64,000 bases of DNA, taken from contig NZ_JALKCU010000001.1 of assembly GCF_023540835.1 (NCBI RefSeq), positions 806,001-870,000 on the forward strand. Direction: 5' to 3'. The notes beneath the pieces are model-generated. The model was not told the origin of the DNA. It worked only from the letters and a program-made list of their open reading frames with translations, and searched no databases. The position numbers and the translations under genes were made by a program. Of the stretch, positions 15,623-23,701 are shown in pieces (the first letter of the stretch is position 1; each line of letters begins with the position of its first letter). This DNA is from Marivivens geojensis. Its GTDB lineage: Bacteria > Pseudomonadota > Alphaproteobacteria > Rhodobacterales > Rhodobacteraceae.

Positions 15623-16969
15623 TTATCGGCCTCTCATCACCGCGCCCCAAGGGCCAACTAAATCAATCACATCGCGTTTTGTGGCGGGACGTGCCGTGCG
15701 TGTATCCTCGCGATGCCCGAACAACCGATCCCGTGTGCCTGCTTTATCAACCGCATATTCGCGGGCAAGGAAATCCGCCACGTAGTCCCGTTTTTCATCG
15801 GGCCATGTTGTGTAGGCGGCATAGAATGCCTCCTTATGGCAGATAAAGAGCTGGCGAATGTCCATCGGGCAAAGCTGCGCCAAGAGCATGTTCACCAATT
15901 CCACATCGTCATGCCGCGCCGCGCGGAGCGTGTAGAAATACGCAGGGTGATTGCTGTCGATCTTTGGCCACGGCCCGCCATCTTCGGCCCAGCGTGCAAG
16001 CGCGGCGAGGCCCTGCCATTCCTCGGGCAATTGCGCCGCGTATTTTCGCCCCAGCGCCCGCAGGTCGCGACGGGTTGCGCCGATCAACCGTTCGCCATGA
16101 CGACTCGCAACCTCGGCCACCATAAAGTCCATCTTTTGGTGCAGGATCGCCGCTGCATCAATGCCACGCGCATCGACCAGAGGTTCAGCTAGATTGTGAT
16201 CCTTCAGGAACTTCGCCACCGCTGTCCGATCTGACACATCTATCACGCGGATCGGGAAATTCCCCGCATCTGCCTGATCCGAAACGCGGATCATTGTCGG
16301 GGGCTGGTCGCCACGGAACACATAGAACCCGCCGAACATCGCAGTCCAAAAGTTCTCTTGCTCAAAAGTCATCTGGGGCAGGGTGACGGGGTTACGGGTC
16401 ACATCGCCAGTTTTCTTCGCCAATCCGATCATCTGCCCGATCAGAACGTCATCCCACCACGCGTCCTTGTCTGATTTGAACCGATCAATCATCCGCCCCA
16501 ACTCTGCCGCCGTGCGGACGGTGCCAGACGTGGTGTCGGCCTCAATCTCGATCTTACGGATATCGAGAAGCTCTTCGGGCCGCGCGGCCCGATAGACCGA
16601 GTTTACCAATTCACCCGCCACAGCGTCTTGGGCGGTGAGCGCGAAAAGCTGGGGTTGGTTCGTGTCGATGAACTGCCGCAAAATCCCGCGCGAGGTCGAA
16701 AATTTTGCGTTCAGGAGGGGCGCGGTTTTCTGATCGGTCGTCAGCAGGATGAACTGACGGTTCACCCCCTCGCGATTGAGGTAGAGGTCATCACCCAACT
16801 CGTCGCCAACTTCGGGCGAATAACCCGACATATCAATGTGGAACTCTGTCAGCGCGGTTGTTTTACCCGTTAGGTGCCGCAGCGCCCGATTGTAGCGGTC
16901 GATCTGCACAGGGCTATCGACGCGGATCAGATTGCCGAACATCAGGCCTTTTTCGATCAACCGATGCAT
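15623..16969 (-). CDS. Uncharacterised 448-residue soluble protein, DUF6638-like (gene 5 of AAA+ operon)
   Basis: A 448-residue protein without signal peptide or TM that I think belongs to DUF6638, a family of unknown role seen in Rhodobacterales. It begins MHRLIEKGLMFGNLIRVDSP. Notable parts are a basic N-terminal half with IDMSGYSPEVGDELGDDLYL, a middle FWTAMFGGFYVFRGDQPPTM, and a helical C-terminal half with HPAYFYTLRAARHDDVELVNMLLAQL, which resembles an ankyrin-like or helical-repeat hairpin (impression only). The start overlaps the upstream small membrane gene stop by one base (TGATG), so ATG 16969 is used. No catalytic motif is evident. Confidence 0.78.
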   Translation of the reverse strand: MHRLIEKGLMFGNLIRVDSPVQIDRYNRALRHLTGKTTALTEFHIDMSGYSPEVGDELGDDLYLNREGVNRQFILLTTDQKTAPLLNAKFSTSRGILRQFIDTNQPQLFALTAQDAVAGELVNSVYRAARPEELLDIRKIEIEADTTSGTVRTAAELGRMIDRFKSDKDAWWDDVLIGQMIGLAKKTGDVTRNPVTLPQMTFEQENFWTAMFGGFYVFRGDQPPTMIRVSDQADAGNFPIRVIDVSDRTAVAKFLKDHNLAEPLVDARGIDAAAILHQKMDFMVAEVASRHGERLIGATRRDLRALGRKYAAQLPEEWQGLAALARWAEDGGPWPKIDSNHPAYFYTLRAARHDDVELVNMLLAQLCPMDIRQLFICHKEAFYAAYTTWPDEKRDYVADFLAREYAVDKAGTRDRLFGHREDTRTARPATKRDVIDLVGPWGAVMRGR

Positions 16970-17298
16970 CACCAAACCGCCTTTTTCCAACGCCGCACGA
17001 GGCCCATCACCGACAAGAGCATCACAGGCCCCCACAAGAGCGTAGAGATCAGCGACAACCGTCCGAAATGTGCGATGGTGTCGGCGAAGTTTCCATTGAA
17101 CAATTCAGAGATCGGAAAGCCTTGGATCAGGTAAAGCACGATGAAATAGCCGATGCCCACGATCCCCATTGTTAGGGTCGACACCAGCGCAATGACCATC
17201 AGCGGCTTTATCCCCTCGGGCAGAACCTTGGCCCAGAGGCGGGGGACGAACCAACCAATCGCCGCGAGGGTCAGCGCAGGGATCAAAAGATCGGTCAA
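16969..17298 (-). CDS. Small three-TM membrane protein (gene 4 of AAA+ operon)
   Basis: A 109-residue unknown membrane protein with predicted helices at about residues 4-20, 33-58 (LMVIALVSTLTMGIVGIGYF) and 82-102 (SLISTLLWGPVMLLSVMGLV), ending in a basic tail (RRWKKAVW). Its start overlaps the ATPase stop by 4 bases (ATGA), and its stop shares one base with the next gene's start, so it is tightly coupled to both. It probably serves as the membrane docking component for the adjacent ATPase (inference). No family is recognised. Confidence 0.75.
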   Translation of the reverse strand: MTDLLIPALTLAAIGWFVPRLWAKVLPEGIKPLMVIALVSTLTMGIVGIGYFIVLYLIQGFPISELFNGNFADTIAHFGRLSLISTLLWGPVMLLSVMGLVRRWKKAVW

Positions 17299-19226
17299 AC
17301 TTTGCCCTCCAGATAGCGACGCTTGGCCTCTTCGCTGCGGCCCAGATCGCGGACCATCGCGTCAATCGCGGCCTCATCCGATTTGTCAGCGTAGCGGAAT
17401 TCACTATCAGCGTAACGGTTGATTTCCTGAAGCACCATGGCGGTGGTAATCGGCTGGCGTAGGTCCTCGATCATCGCCTTTTTGGTGTCGTAGTCCTTCC
17501 ACAGGAACAGCTCTGGGTTCTCCATCCATTCGTCGGGCAGTTCAAAGTCCATGGCACGCACCTTTACCGCATCGGTGATGTTTTTGATCGCGCGGCCCGT
17601 GAACCGTTCATCGGCCTCTTGGATCGCTTTGAGGTAGCTGCCTAGTTTGGCGATGGTGTCCAATTCCCCATACAGACCCGCGATGCGGTCGAAGACCGAT
17701 TTCAGCCCATCCTCATGCGGGCGATTGTGCCCTTCAAAGCTACGGGCCACGGCGCGTTTGATCTCTTGGGCGGAAAACAGATCGTGGTCGCCCAGTGGAA
17801 TGTCGTGCCGTTTGCCCAACAGCAGGGACAGAATGTCGATGTAGTCTTCGCGCGTTTGCGGTCCATCCACGAGGAACCGTGCCCCCGCCCGTTGCCGCAA
17901 GGCATCGTCGACGTTCTCAGGGTAGTTCGAGAACATCCCAAAGGTGCAGTTGCCCCGCACAACCGTATTCGCACCCGCAAAGGCCTCCATAAAGACGGCG
18001 GTGACCTCTTGCTGGCCCGCGCTCGACTGACGGTCGCCGCGTTTGCCTGCGATCTGGTCGATGTCGTCGATCGTGCCAAAGCCGATCACCGACGGGTCGA
18101 GGATCGTGTTGATAAACGCCTTAGCGTTTTGGCCCGATTTACCCTGATAGCTGTCGATATTGTCGATGCCAAAGTTCTGATACCGAAACCCGTAGCCCGC
18201 CACCTGACAGTAGTCGTTCACCAACCCCGCCATCATCTGAATGAGCGTGGTTTTCCCCGTCCCGGGTTTCCCGTCCCCCATAAAGGTAAAGATGAACCCG
18301 CCGAGTTCGGCGAACGGGTTCAATCGGCGGTCAAAGTCATAGGCCATCAGCATCTTGGCCAGCTTCATCGCCTGATATTTTGCGATGTGGTTGCCCACGA
18401 CCTCATGCGGTTTCTTGAACTGCATGGTCAGCGGCGTGCCCTTGGCGCTGCGGGCAGGGGTAAAGCCGTTGATCGTGAACCCCTCGGCCTCAATCCGCCA
18501 GCTTGCCGTGGTAAACGGGTCGAGCCGCGCAGCCGTGCTGGCCCTTGCGGCGACCTTCTCCATCAGGGCCTCAGCGTAGGCGAGGGTGGTCGCGACCAAA
18601 CGTGACTCTGACGTGGCAAAACGGGCGATGTCTTGATCCAGCTCCCACAGCACACCTTGCAAGGCGAGAGGGGCGTTTTCGGTCAGAACCTCATCGACGC
18701 TGCCGATCTCAACCGTGTCTTCGCTGGCATGTGAGGCGAGTGTGAACGACAGGTAAGACGCAAAGACTTGCAATGCGATCAGCGCCTCAGCGGTCAGAAG
18801 TTCCGAAAACTCTGTCGATTTCGCAGCAGGCAATCCGCCCTGCAGGTTTGCACGTTTTAGCTCCGCTAGACCCGTCCGCTCCCCGTATTGATCCGTCACA
18901 GCCAGCGCCACGGCGATCCCACGGCGGAGGCCTTGCAGAACGGCGGCCTGTAGCGGTGAGGTCAGCCCATCCCCCGCCTCAAGCCCGTTGATCCGTTCAA
19001 CCAGCCGCACCCCTTCGCTGCGGGTGGTGCGCTGTGTCACCAGACCGGGGGTCGTGGATCGAAACGCGCGGCGTGTGCCGATGCCAGACGATCTTTCCTC
19101 GGTCGCAGCGGTCGTCGCCCCGATCCGCGGCGCATGATCGAACCCTTGCAGCAGAGAGAGGGCGGCGGGGTAGTGGCTGCGGATGTCGTCTTCGCGCAGT
19201 TCCATCTGTCCGGTGGATTGGCTCAT
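17295..19226 (-). CDS. AAA+ ATPase of unknown system (gene 3 of AAA+ operon)
   Basis: A 643-residue protein with a long helical N-terminal region (about 1-270) and a single AAA+ module. Walker A reads GDGKPGTGKTT (about residue 318), with an unusual extended loop; Walker B reads IGFGTIDDIDQIAG (about 380). Downstream are FSNYPENVDDALRQRAGARF (candidate arginine finger, about 440) and a C-terminal helical lid with FTGRAIKNITDAVKVRAMDF (sensor-2 type). There is no protease, nuclease or vWA domain. It is central to a seven-gene operon and coupled by ATGA to a small membrane protein. The role is unknown; remodelling of a membrane-associated assembly is one possibility. Confidence 0.85.
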   Translation of the reverse strand: MSQSTGQMELREDDIRSHYPAALSLLQGFDHAPRIGATTAATEERSSGIGTRRAFRSTTPGLVTQRTTRSEGVRLVERINGLEAGDGLTSPLQAAVLQGLRRGIAVALAVTDQYGERTGLAELKRANLQGGLPAAKSTEFSELLTAEALIALQVFASYLSFTLASHASEDTVEIGSVDEVLTENAPLALQGVLWELDQDIARFATSESRLVATTLAYAEALMEKVAARASTAARLDPFTTASWRIEAEGFTINGFTPARSAKGTPLTMQFKKPHEVVGNHIAKYQAMKLAKMLMAYDFDRRLNPFAELGGFIFTFMGDGKPGTGKTTLIQMMAGLVNDYCQVAGYGFRYQNFGIDNIDSYQGKSGQNAKAFINTILDPSVIGFGTIDDIDQIAGKRGDRQSSAGQQEVTAVFMEAFAGANTVVRGNCTFGMFSNYPENVDDALRQRAGARFLVDGPQTREDYIDILSLLLGKRHDIPLGDHDLFSAQEIKRAVARSFEGHNRPHEDGLKSVFDRIAGLYGELDTIAKLGSYLKAIQEADERFTGRAIKNITDAVKVRAMDFELPDEWMENPELFLWKDYDTKKAMIEDLRQPITTAMVLQEINRYADSEFRYADKSDEAAIDAMVRDLGRSEEAKRRYLEGKV

Positions 19227-19238
19227 GTCTTTGGCCTC

Positions 19239-20366
19239 TTACTTGTAACTCAACACGCGGCCCGTCGGACTGACCACGAACTTGCGCACATCATCGAACC
19301 CGTCGGGTTTCAATTCAGCGAGCGACTGGAACGGGCGTTCAGGCATGATGATCGACCGCGCCATCGCCGTGGCCCCCGTATCCGCCCCGCGCCCCGCAAA
19401 GGGATCGATCGCGTAAATCTCGCGCTCGACCTTGCCGAACCAGCCTGATTTCACTTCTTCCACGCGGTCGCTGCGCAAGTCCTCTTCGGTCCAGACCAGC
19501 GCCCAGTCTTCGCCCACGGGCGATTTGGCCTTTTCCAGAACCTCGCGCAGAGGGCCAGTTTGCTGGGTAAAGGCGTGGGAATACATCGGGCCGATGTGGA
19601 TGCGCCGCAGCCGTTTGGGGTGCAGATCGTCGAAATCTTCGTCAAAACCTTTGGCGATGGTCAACAGTTTCAACCCGCCGACCGATTGCGCCATGAGATG
19701 CGCCATAACCTCTGGCCAGCGGCGTTCATCTTTGGGGAGGCCGACCTTGCCCGTGTCTTCTAGCTCCATCAGGTAAATTGTCGGCAGGTTGATCTGGCTG
19801 TCATAGACCGCCCAATGCAGGAAATACTGCCGCCGCCCGTCACGATCCCCGCGCCACTGAATGTCGGGATCATTGCGGGACCAGAACAAACCGCCCTTTG
19901 CCAGCTCTTCGTAATAGAGCCGTTGTGACAAGGCATATTGCAGCTTGGTCGGGATTTCTTGGTCCCCGACGATCACCCGCACCATCTGATCCTTGAGCGC
20001 CTCAACGGACGGCATATTCGCCAAATGCCGATCCGCCTGCTGCGCGTCATTCGCCGCCTCAAGGAGTTCGGCATAGACGGGAAACCCGCTCTCGATCCGA
20101 TCAAAGGTCAGCTTGCCCGCATGTGCGGCACGACCAGAGAAATGGTATTTGTACCCCAAGGTCCGAAACGTCAGGTTCAACGCCACGAGGTAGCGCGCAA
20201 TCGCGCTGATCTCGTGCCGCTGATAACGTCCCTCGACCTCCATCACAGCGGCCACTTTGCCCAGATACCCCGTGATCTTTTCGAACTTGTCGAAATAGCG
20301 CCGTGTGACGCGGGTATCTTCGAGCGTGAAGTGATCGAGGGTCAGGTCTGTTTTCCCGTCGCTCAT
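19239..20366 (-). CDS. Uncharacterised 375-residue protein (gene 2 of AAA+ operon)
   Basis: A soluble 375-residue protein of no family I recognise. The N-terminal third is helical (RRYFDKFEKITGYLGKVAAV, then RYQRHEISAIARYLVALNLT). The middle contains GRRQYFLHWAVYDSQINLP and a beta-rich stretch TIYLMELEDTGKVGLP. The C-terminal third (DWALVWTEEDLRSDRVEEVK, SGWFGKVEREIYAIDPFAG) ends with a compact RKFVVSPTGRVLSY. No catalytic motif or TM is seen. It follows the coiled-coil gene by 6 bp and precedes the AAA+ ATPase by 12 bp, so it is likely a partner or client of both. Confidence 0.75.
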   Translation of the reverse strand: MSDGKTDLTLDHFTLEDTRVTRRYFDKFEKITGYLGKVAAVMEVEGRYQRHEISAIARYLVALNLTFRTLGYKYHFSGRAAHAGKLTFDRIESGFPVYAELLEAANDAQQADRHLANMPSVEALKDQMVRVIVGDQEIPTKLQYALSQRLYYEELAKGGLFWSRNDPDIQWRGDRDGRRQYFLHWAVYDSQINLPTIYLMELEDTGKVGLPKDERRWPEVMAHLMAQSVGGLKLLTIAKGFDEDFDDLHPKRLRRIHIGPMYSHAFTQQTGPLREVLEKAKSPVGEDWALVWTEEDLRSDRVEEVKSGWFGKVEREIYAIDPFAGRGADTGATAMARSIIMPERPFQSLAELKPDGFDDVRKFVVSPTGRVLSYK

Positions 20367-20372
20367 CGCAGC

Positions 20373-21452
20373 TTACGGTTGGCCGTAGGCGTTTTTGTCG
20401 TGCTTCTCGACGATCCTTTGGAAGCGGCGCATGAACCGTTCATCGGCCTTTGCTTTTTCCTCAAGCACCTTGCGGGCAAAGACCATGTGATCCTCGTGCG
20501 ATTCCAGCATGTCCGCCATTCGGCTGTTCGTCGCCGCGCCAATGGCGGCCATCGCTTGCTGGGCTTCTTTGTCGGTCTGCACGCCGATTTCGTTGATGCG
20601 GTGAGCAACGTCCTGCTGCTGCGCGGTTTTCAACGATTTCGTCAGCGCATCATACAGGACGACACGTTGGCGCGTATCGGTCATCAGCTTGTTGATCAGA
20701 ACCATCTGCGTCGCCGATTGGTTCTGCAAACTGTCGAGCCACGTTTTGCCCTTCTCGATATACCGCTCCAGCGTCTGGGATTTCGCCAGTTGCACCTGTT
20801 CCTGTTGGACCAGCTCGTTGTAGCGAGAGTTCAGTTCCGCCAGTTCGCTTTCCAGCGCGGTGCGGGCTGCGGCGTCTTGCTCGACCGAGATCTTGTTCTC
20901 GAGCGCGATGATTTTGGGATCAAGCGCCAGAACATCCGCCCGCGTTTTTTCCAGCGCGCTCACGGTGGTTTCCCGTTCGGTCAGCGTTTCCGAGAGGTTA
21001 CTCTCAACCTTGATCTTCTGGTCCTCAAGCACCGCCAACTGACCCTCAAGCAACTTTTGGATCACGTTGGATTTTGAAATCAGGTCTTGCAGTTTGTCGT
21101 CAATCGACGCGGTGCGCATGCGTTCCTGACGCATCGACTCTGCTTTGCCCTTCGAGAAAATCCCGATCAGCTTTTCCATGCCTGTCTTTGACCGCATCTC
21201 GTCAAAGTCTTGCTGGAACCCAGCCGTCACATCATCGAGCCCCATAATCAGCTCTGCGATATTGGCGTTCATCGCGTCCGTCTGCGCATGAACATCGTCC
21301 AAGGTCGCGTTTTCGATATCAATCGTCACATCCGTGCCCGCAGCCATTTTGCTCCGTGCGGCCTCAATACGGGTGGTGAGTTCGGAAATCTTTGCTTGTG
21401 CGTTTACCACTTGGGTTTGGCTCTCGCGGATCTGTGTCTCAAAATCGGCCAT
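20373..21452 (-). CDS. Coiled-coil protein, weakly TelA/KlaA-like (gene 1 of AAA+ operon)
   Basis: A 359-residue, almost wholly helical protein and the first gene of the operon. An N-terminal heptad region (about 1-45) and a long coiled coil (about 120-290, with LEDQKIKVESNLSETLTERE and ALESELAELNSRYNELVQQE) flank a short linker, MEKLIGIFSKGKAESMRQER. The C-terminal helix carries the charged KAKADERFMRRFQRIVEKH. Helix order and the QKLLEGQLAVLEDQ / LERYIEKGKTWLDSLQNQSA pattern recall TelA/KlaA-type tellurite-resistance proteins, but this is an impression, not a motif match. The gene starts 40-60 bp downstream of two inverted repeats that may be its operator. Confidence 0.75.
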   Translation of the reverse strand: MADFETQIRESQTQVVNAQAKISELTTRIEAARSKMAAGTDVTIDIENATLDDVHAQTDAMNANIAELIMGLDDVTAGFQQDFDEMRSKTGMEKLIGIFSKGKAESMRQERMRTASIDDKLQDLISKSNVIQKLLEGQLAVLEDQKIKVESNLSETLTERETTVSALEKTRADVLALDPKIIALENKISVEQDAAARTALESELAELNSRYNELVQQEQVQLAKSQTLERYIEKGKTWLDSLQNQSATQMVLINKLMTDTRQRVVLYDALTKSLKTAQQQDVAHRINEIGVQTDKEAQQAMAAIGAATNSRMADMLESHEDHMVFARKVLEEKAKADERFMRRFQRIVEKHDKNAYGQP

Positions 21453-21476
21453 TGTCTGCCCTCGTTAAAATACGTT

Positions 21477-21520
21477 GTCCTGAATGTAGGACGCCTTTGA
21501 ATTGTAAATAAGACTTATTT
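21477..21520. promoter_or_regulatory. Inverted repeats at the promoter of the seven-gene AAA+ operon
   Basis: The 15 bp inverted repeat AAATAAG-A-CTTATTT (21506-21520) lies 54 bp upstream of the first start codon. A second one, GTCCT-GAATGT-AGGAC (21477-21492), lies 25 bp upstream. Both are in the only long gap ahead of the operon, so they are candidates for operator or promoter structure. The binding protein is unknown. Confidence 0.4.
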
Positions 21521-21544
21521 TGCACTTTTTGAGGAAGTTGCGGC

Positions 21545-21580
21545 AAAAAAGAAAGGCCGGTGAAACACCGGCCCTTTTTT
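21545..21580 (-). terminator. Terminator of the L,D-transpeptidase gene
   Basis: A perfect 8 bp stem (GGCCGGTG / CACCGGCC) with an AAA loop is flanked by A- and T-runs. On the minus strand it ends in TTTCTTTTTTG just after the stop codon. It also isolates the AAA+ operon promoter from upstream transcription. Confidence 0.9.
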
Positions 21581-22415
21581 ACATTTCTGACGCGTCCGTT
21601 TCAGGCTCGGTCGGTTTTTCCGCTAACTGATCCGCGAGGATCTCTGACAGTGGTCGATCGGCCATCAAGGCCTCTTCGCCGTAGATGGCATCAGGGTCGA
21701 CCCGTCGCGCAGGGAGTTCTTCACCACGGTTGAAGTACTCTTCTTCGATCCGTTCGGAATCCGCCTCGCTGCGCATCACAACGCGGGTGCCGTTGGGAAC
21801 CATCTCAAAGAGGTGGATGATGTCATGGTTGAACATACGAATGCAGCCGGCAGAACCAGAGTTGCCAATCGATTCCATGTCATTGGTGCCGTGGATACGG
21901 TAGTAGGTGTCGCGACCTCCACGATAGAGGTAAAGCGCGCGCGCGCCCAAGGGGCTCCGCAAGCCACCAGGAATGCCGCCCGCGAAGTCGCCATAAATGT
22001 CTGGCTCCGTGCGCAGCATATTTGCGGTGGGTGTCCAACCCGGCCATTCGACCTTGCGGTTGATCACCGTGTCACCGTTGATCGACCGCCCCAAGCGGCC
22101 CACGGCGATAGGGTAACGCCACGCAGTGCCGTCATCCATGACCCAGTAGAGAAACTTGGCATAACGATCCACTTCGATCGTGCCGGGTTTTTCGTCACCT
22201 GTGTAATAGACAAGTACGCGGCGGTTCGGTTCTTCGAGGAGACGCGGGGGAACAGGCGGCAAGGCATACCCATTGTCCATCAAGAGCGCATAGCCCGGAA
22301 CAACGGTCGGTGCAGGCGCGGGTTCGGGCACAGGTTCTTCGGCGCAGGCCGAAACAAAGACCAAAGCGGTCAGCGCCAAAAATGCGCGCAGAGCAGAGGA
22401 AATATTCAAAATCAT
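21579..22415 (-). CDS. L,D-transpeptidase (YkuD domain) lipoprotein
   Basis: A 278-residue envelope enzyme. A lipoprotein signal ends at LVFVSAC (lipobox Cys at about residue 24), followed by a Pro/Glu-rich linker. The YkuD domain has YRIHGTND and the catalytic SAGCIRMFNHDI motif (Cys at about residue 190). Such enzymes form 3-3 cross-links in peptidoglycan or attach lipoproteins to it. The C-terminus carries a 60-residue acidic extension (RIEEEYFNRGEELPARRVDP) of unknown role. It is divergent from a TetR gene over 168 bp and has its own terminator. Confidence 0.93.
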   Translation of the reverse strand: MILNISSALRAFLALTALVFVSACAEEPVPEPAPAPTVVPGYALLMDNGYALPPVPPRLLEEPNRRVLVYYTGDEKPGTIEVDRYAKFLYWVMDDGTAWRYPIAVGRLGRSINGDTVINRKVEWPGWTPTANMLRTEPDIYGDFAGGIPGGLRSPLGARALYLYRGGRDTYYRIHGTNDMESIGNSGSAGCIRMFNHDIIHLFEMVPNGTRVVMRSEADSERIEEEYFNRGEELPARRVDPDAIYGEEALMADRPLSEILADQLAEKPTEPETDASEM

Positions 22416-22583
22416 CTAAAGCGTCCGGAATCCATTTAGGCTCTGATACCATTTCATCCGCAAAGCGCAAATTTTTCGCGGGATAATTGCATTGTTGTGA
22501 TGAGGTGTGACTTAAAATGCAGGGTGGGCAATAGGGAAAAGCCTGCGTATCCTGCCCGCAACAGACCAATCACGGGGTATAAT

Positions 22584-23168
22584 ATGACCGACCGTAAAGA
22601 TGCGATCAAATCTGCCGCTCAGGCGATCTTTTTGTCGTCAGGCTATGCTGCGGCGACCATTGCGCAGATTGGACGGGACAGCGCATCGACAGTTGGCTCC
22701 ATCTACCATGCTTTTAAGGGTAAAGCCGCGATCGCGCGGGCGTTGCTCTTGGATGCACGGTCCACGTGGACGATTGAGGCGTTGGGGATCACGGGCAAGG
22801 ATAAACCGCGCAAAGCGATCACCGCGATGATCCAAGCCTTCCTGTTCTGGGGCCGCGATAATCCCGACCTCTTCCGCCTCCACGAAGAGCTTTCGGCCAG
22901 AGCGGTCAACGATCCTGACTTCGCCGATTTTGTCCAAGATTTAAGCGATGAGAGCGCAGCAGGCGAAGCGATCTACGCGAAATGGGCGTCCAAGGGCACG
23001 GTCAAGTATCTACCATGGCCGCTCGCCTCAGCGATCATCTACGGCCCCGCACGGGAATTTCTATCGGCGGGTGGTGTGCCTGATGATGAAACCGTCGAGG
23101 TTCTGTCCCATGCCGCGTGGCAAGCCGTCAAAGGGGACGCTGCGCAAAAGAAAAAATCCAAACCTTAA
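22584..23168 (+). CDS. TetR/AcrR-family regulator
   Basis: A 194-residue regulator. The N-terminal helix-turn-helix (about 8-52) reads AAQAIFLSSGYAAATIAQIG, then STVGSIYHAFKGKAAIARAL. The C-terminal ligand domain is helical and ends in a Lys-rich tail (KKKSKP). ATG 22584 fits the standard TetR length. A 140-residue hypothetical gene follows 14 bp later and is probably co-transcribed. The divergent neighbour is the L,D-transpeptidase, so targets could lie on either side. Confidence 0.9.
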   Translation: MTDRKDAIKSAAQAIFLSSGYAAATIAQIGRDSASTVGSIYHAFKGKAAIARALLLDARSTWTIEALGITGKDKPRKAITAMIQAFLFWGRDNPDLFRLHEELSARAVNDPDFADFVQDLSDESAAGEAIYAKWASKGTVKYLPWPLASAIIYGPAREFLSAGGVPDDETVEVLSHAAWQAVKGDAAQKKKSKP

Positions 23169-23182
23169 CATCGGTCTGTCGC

Positions 23183-23605
23183 ATGAGCTTTTGGCGTGAA
23201 CTCTTTGATGTCGCAGCGCAAAGCGACCAAGACGACGATACCGTCCCCGCCACGCCCGAGGGCAAAGTGCGCCTTTATGTCTTTGCGGGGCATTTCCCCG
23301 ACGAAGAGTCGCTTCTGTCTTACTGTTTCGACCAGCCCGCCGAAGGGCTGCCTGTGCCGTTCAACCGCGACCTTACAGGGGCTTTCGTGGATACGACCTA
23401 TGTCGTCACGGGTTTTGGGGCAGGGGTCAAAGAAACGCTTGATGACTTCTTTGTCGGCGACGTCGTGGCCGAAATCCTTCTGCGGATCGGCGACGGGAAT
23501 TCCGTGGTTGTCGTTTCTGAATATGCCTTTGGGGATTTCCCGTTTTCCCTCAATGACACGCCCCGATTGTCCTATTTGGGCCATTGGTTGGTCACGCGGG
23601 ACTAG
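23183..23605 (+). CDS. Uncharacterised 140-residue protein, weak Imm22 resemblance
   Basis: A soluble, acidic protein (pattern VRLYVFAGHFPDEESLLSYC, then PFNRDLTGAFVDTTYVVTGF and VKETLDDFFVGDVVAEILLR). The F-x-D/S-EE-L-x-Y strand-helix start and the alternating strands recall Imm22-type immunity proteins, but I cannot confirm this. Start ATG 23183 is the first good Met after the TetR stop. No toxin gene is seen nearby. It lies in a probable operon with the TetR regulator. Confidence 0.6.
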   Translation: MSFWRELFDVAAQSDQDDDTVPATPEGKVRLYVFAGHFPDEESLLSYCFDQPAEGLPVPFNRDLTGAFVDTTYVVTGFGAGVKETLDDFFVGDVVAEILLRIGDGNSVVVVSEYAFGDFPFSLNDTPRLSYLGHWLVTRD

Positions 23606-23701
23606 ATCGACGGAATTATTGGTCAATCTGGCGCGAATGGACTGGACGACTGTGATTTGCCGTGGTTCACATATGATCAAATTTTTCGACCGGAGGACCA
23701 A

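Noticed and set aside
17715-18605. 296-codon open frame antisense to the AAA+ ATPase
   Set aside because: Shadow of the ATPase gene. The mid-operon position and composition give no support for a gene.
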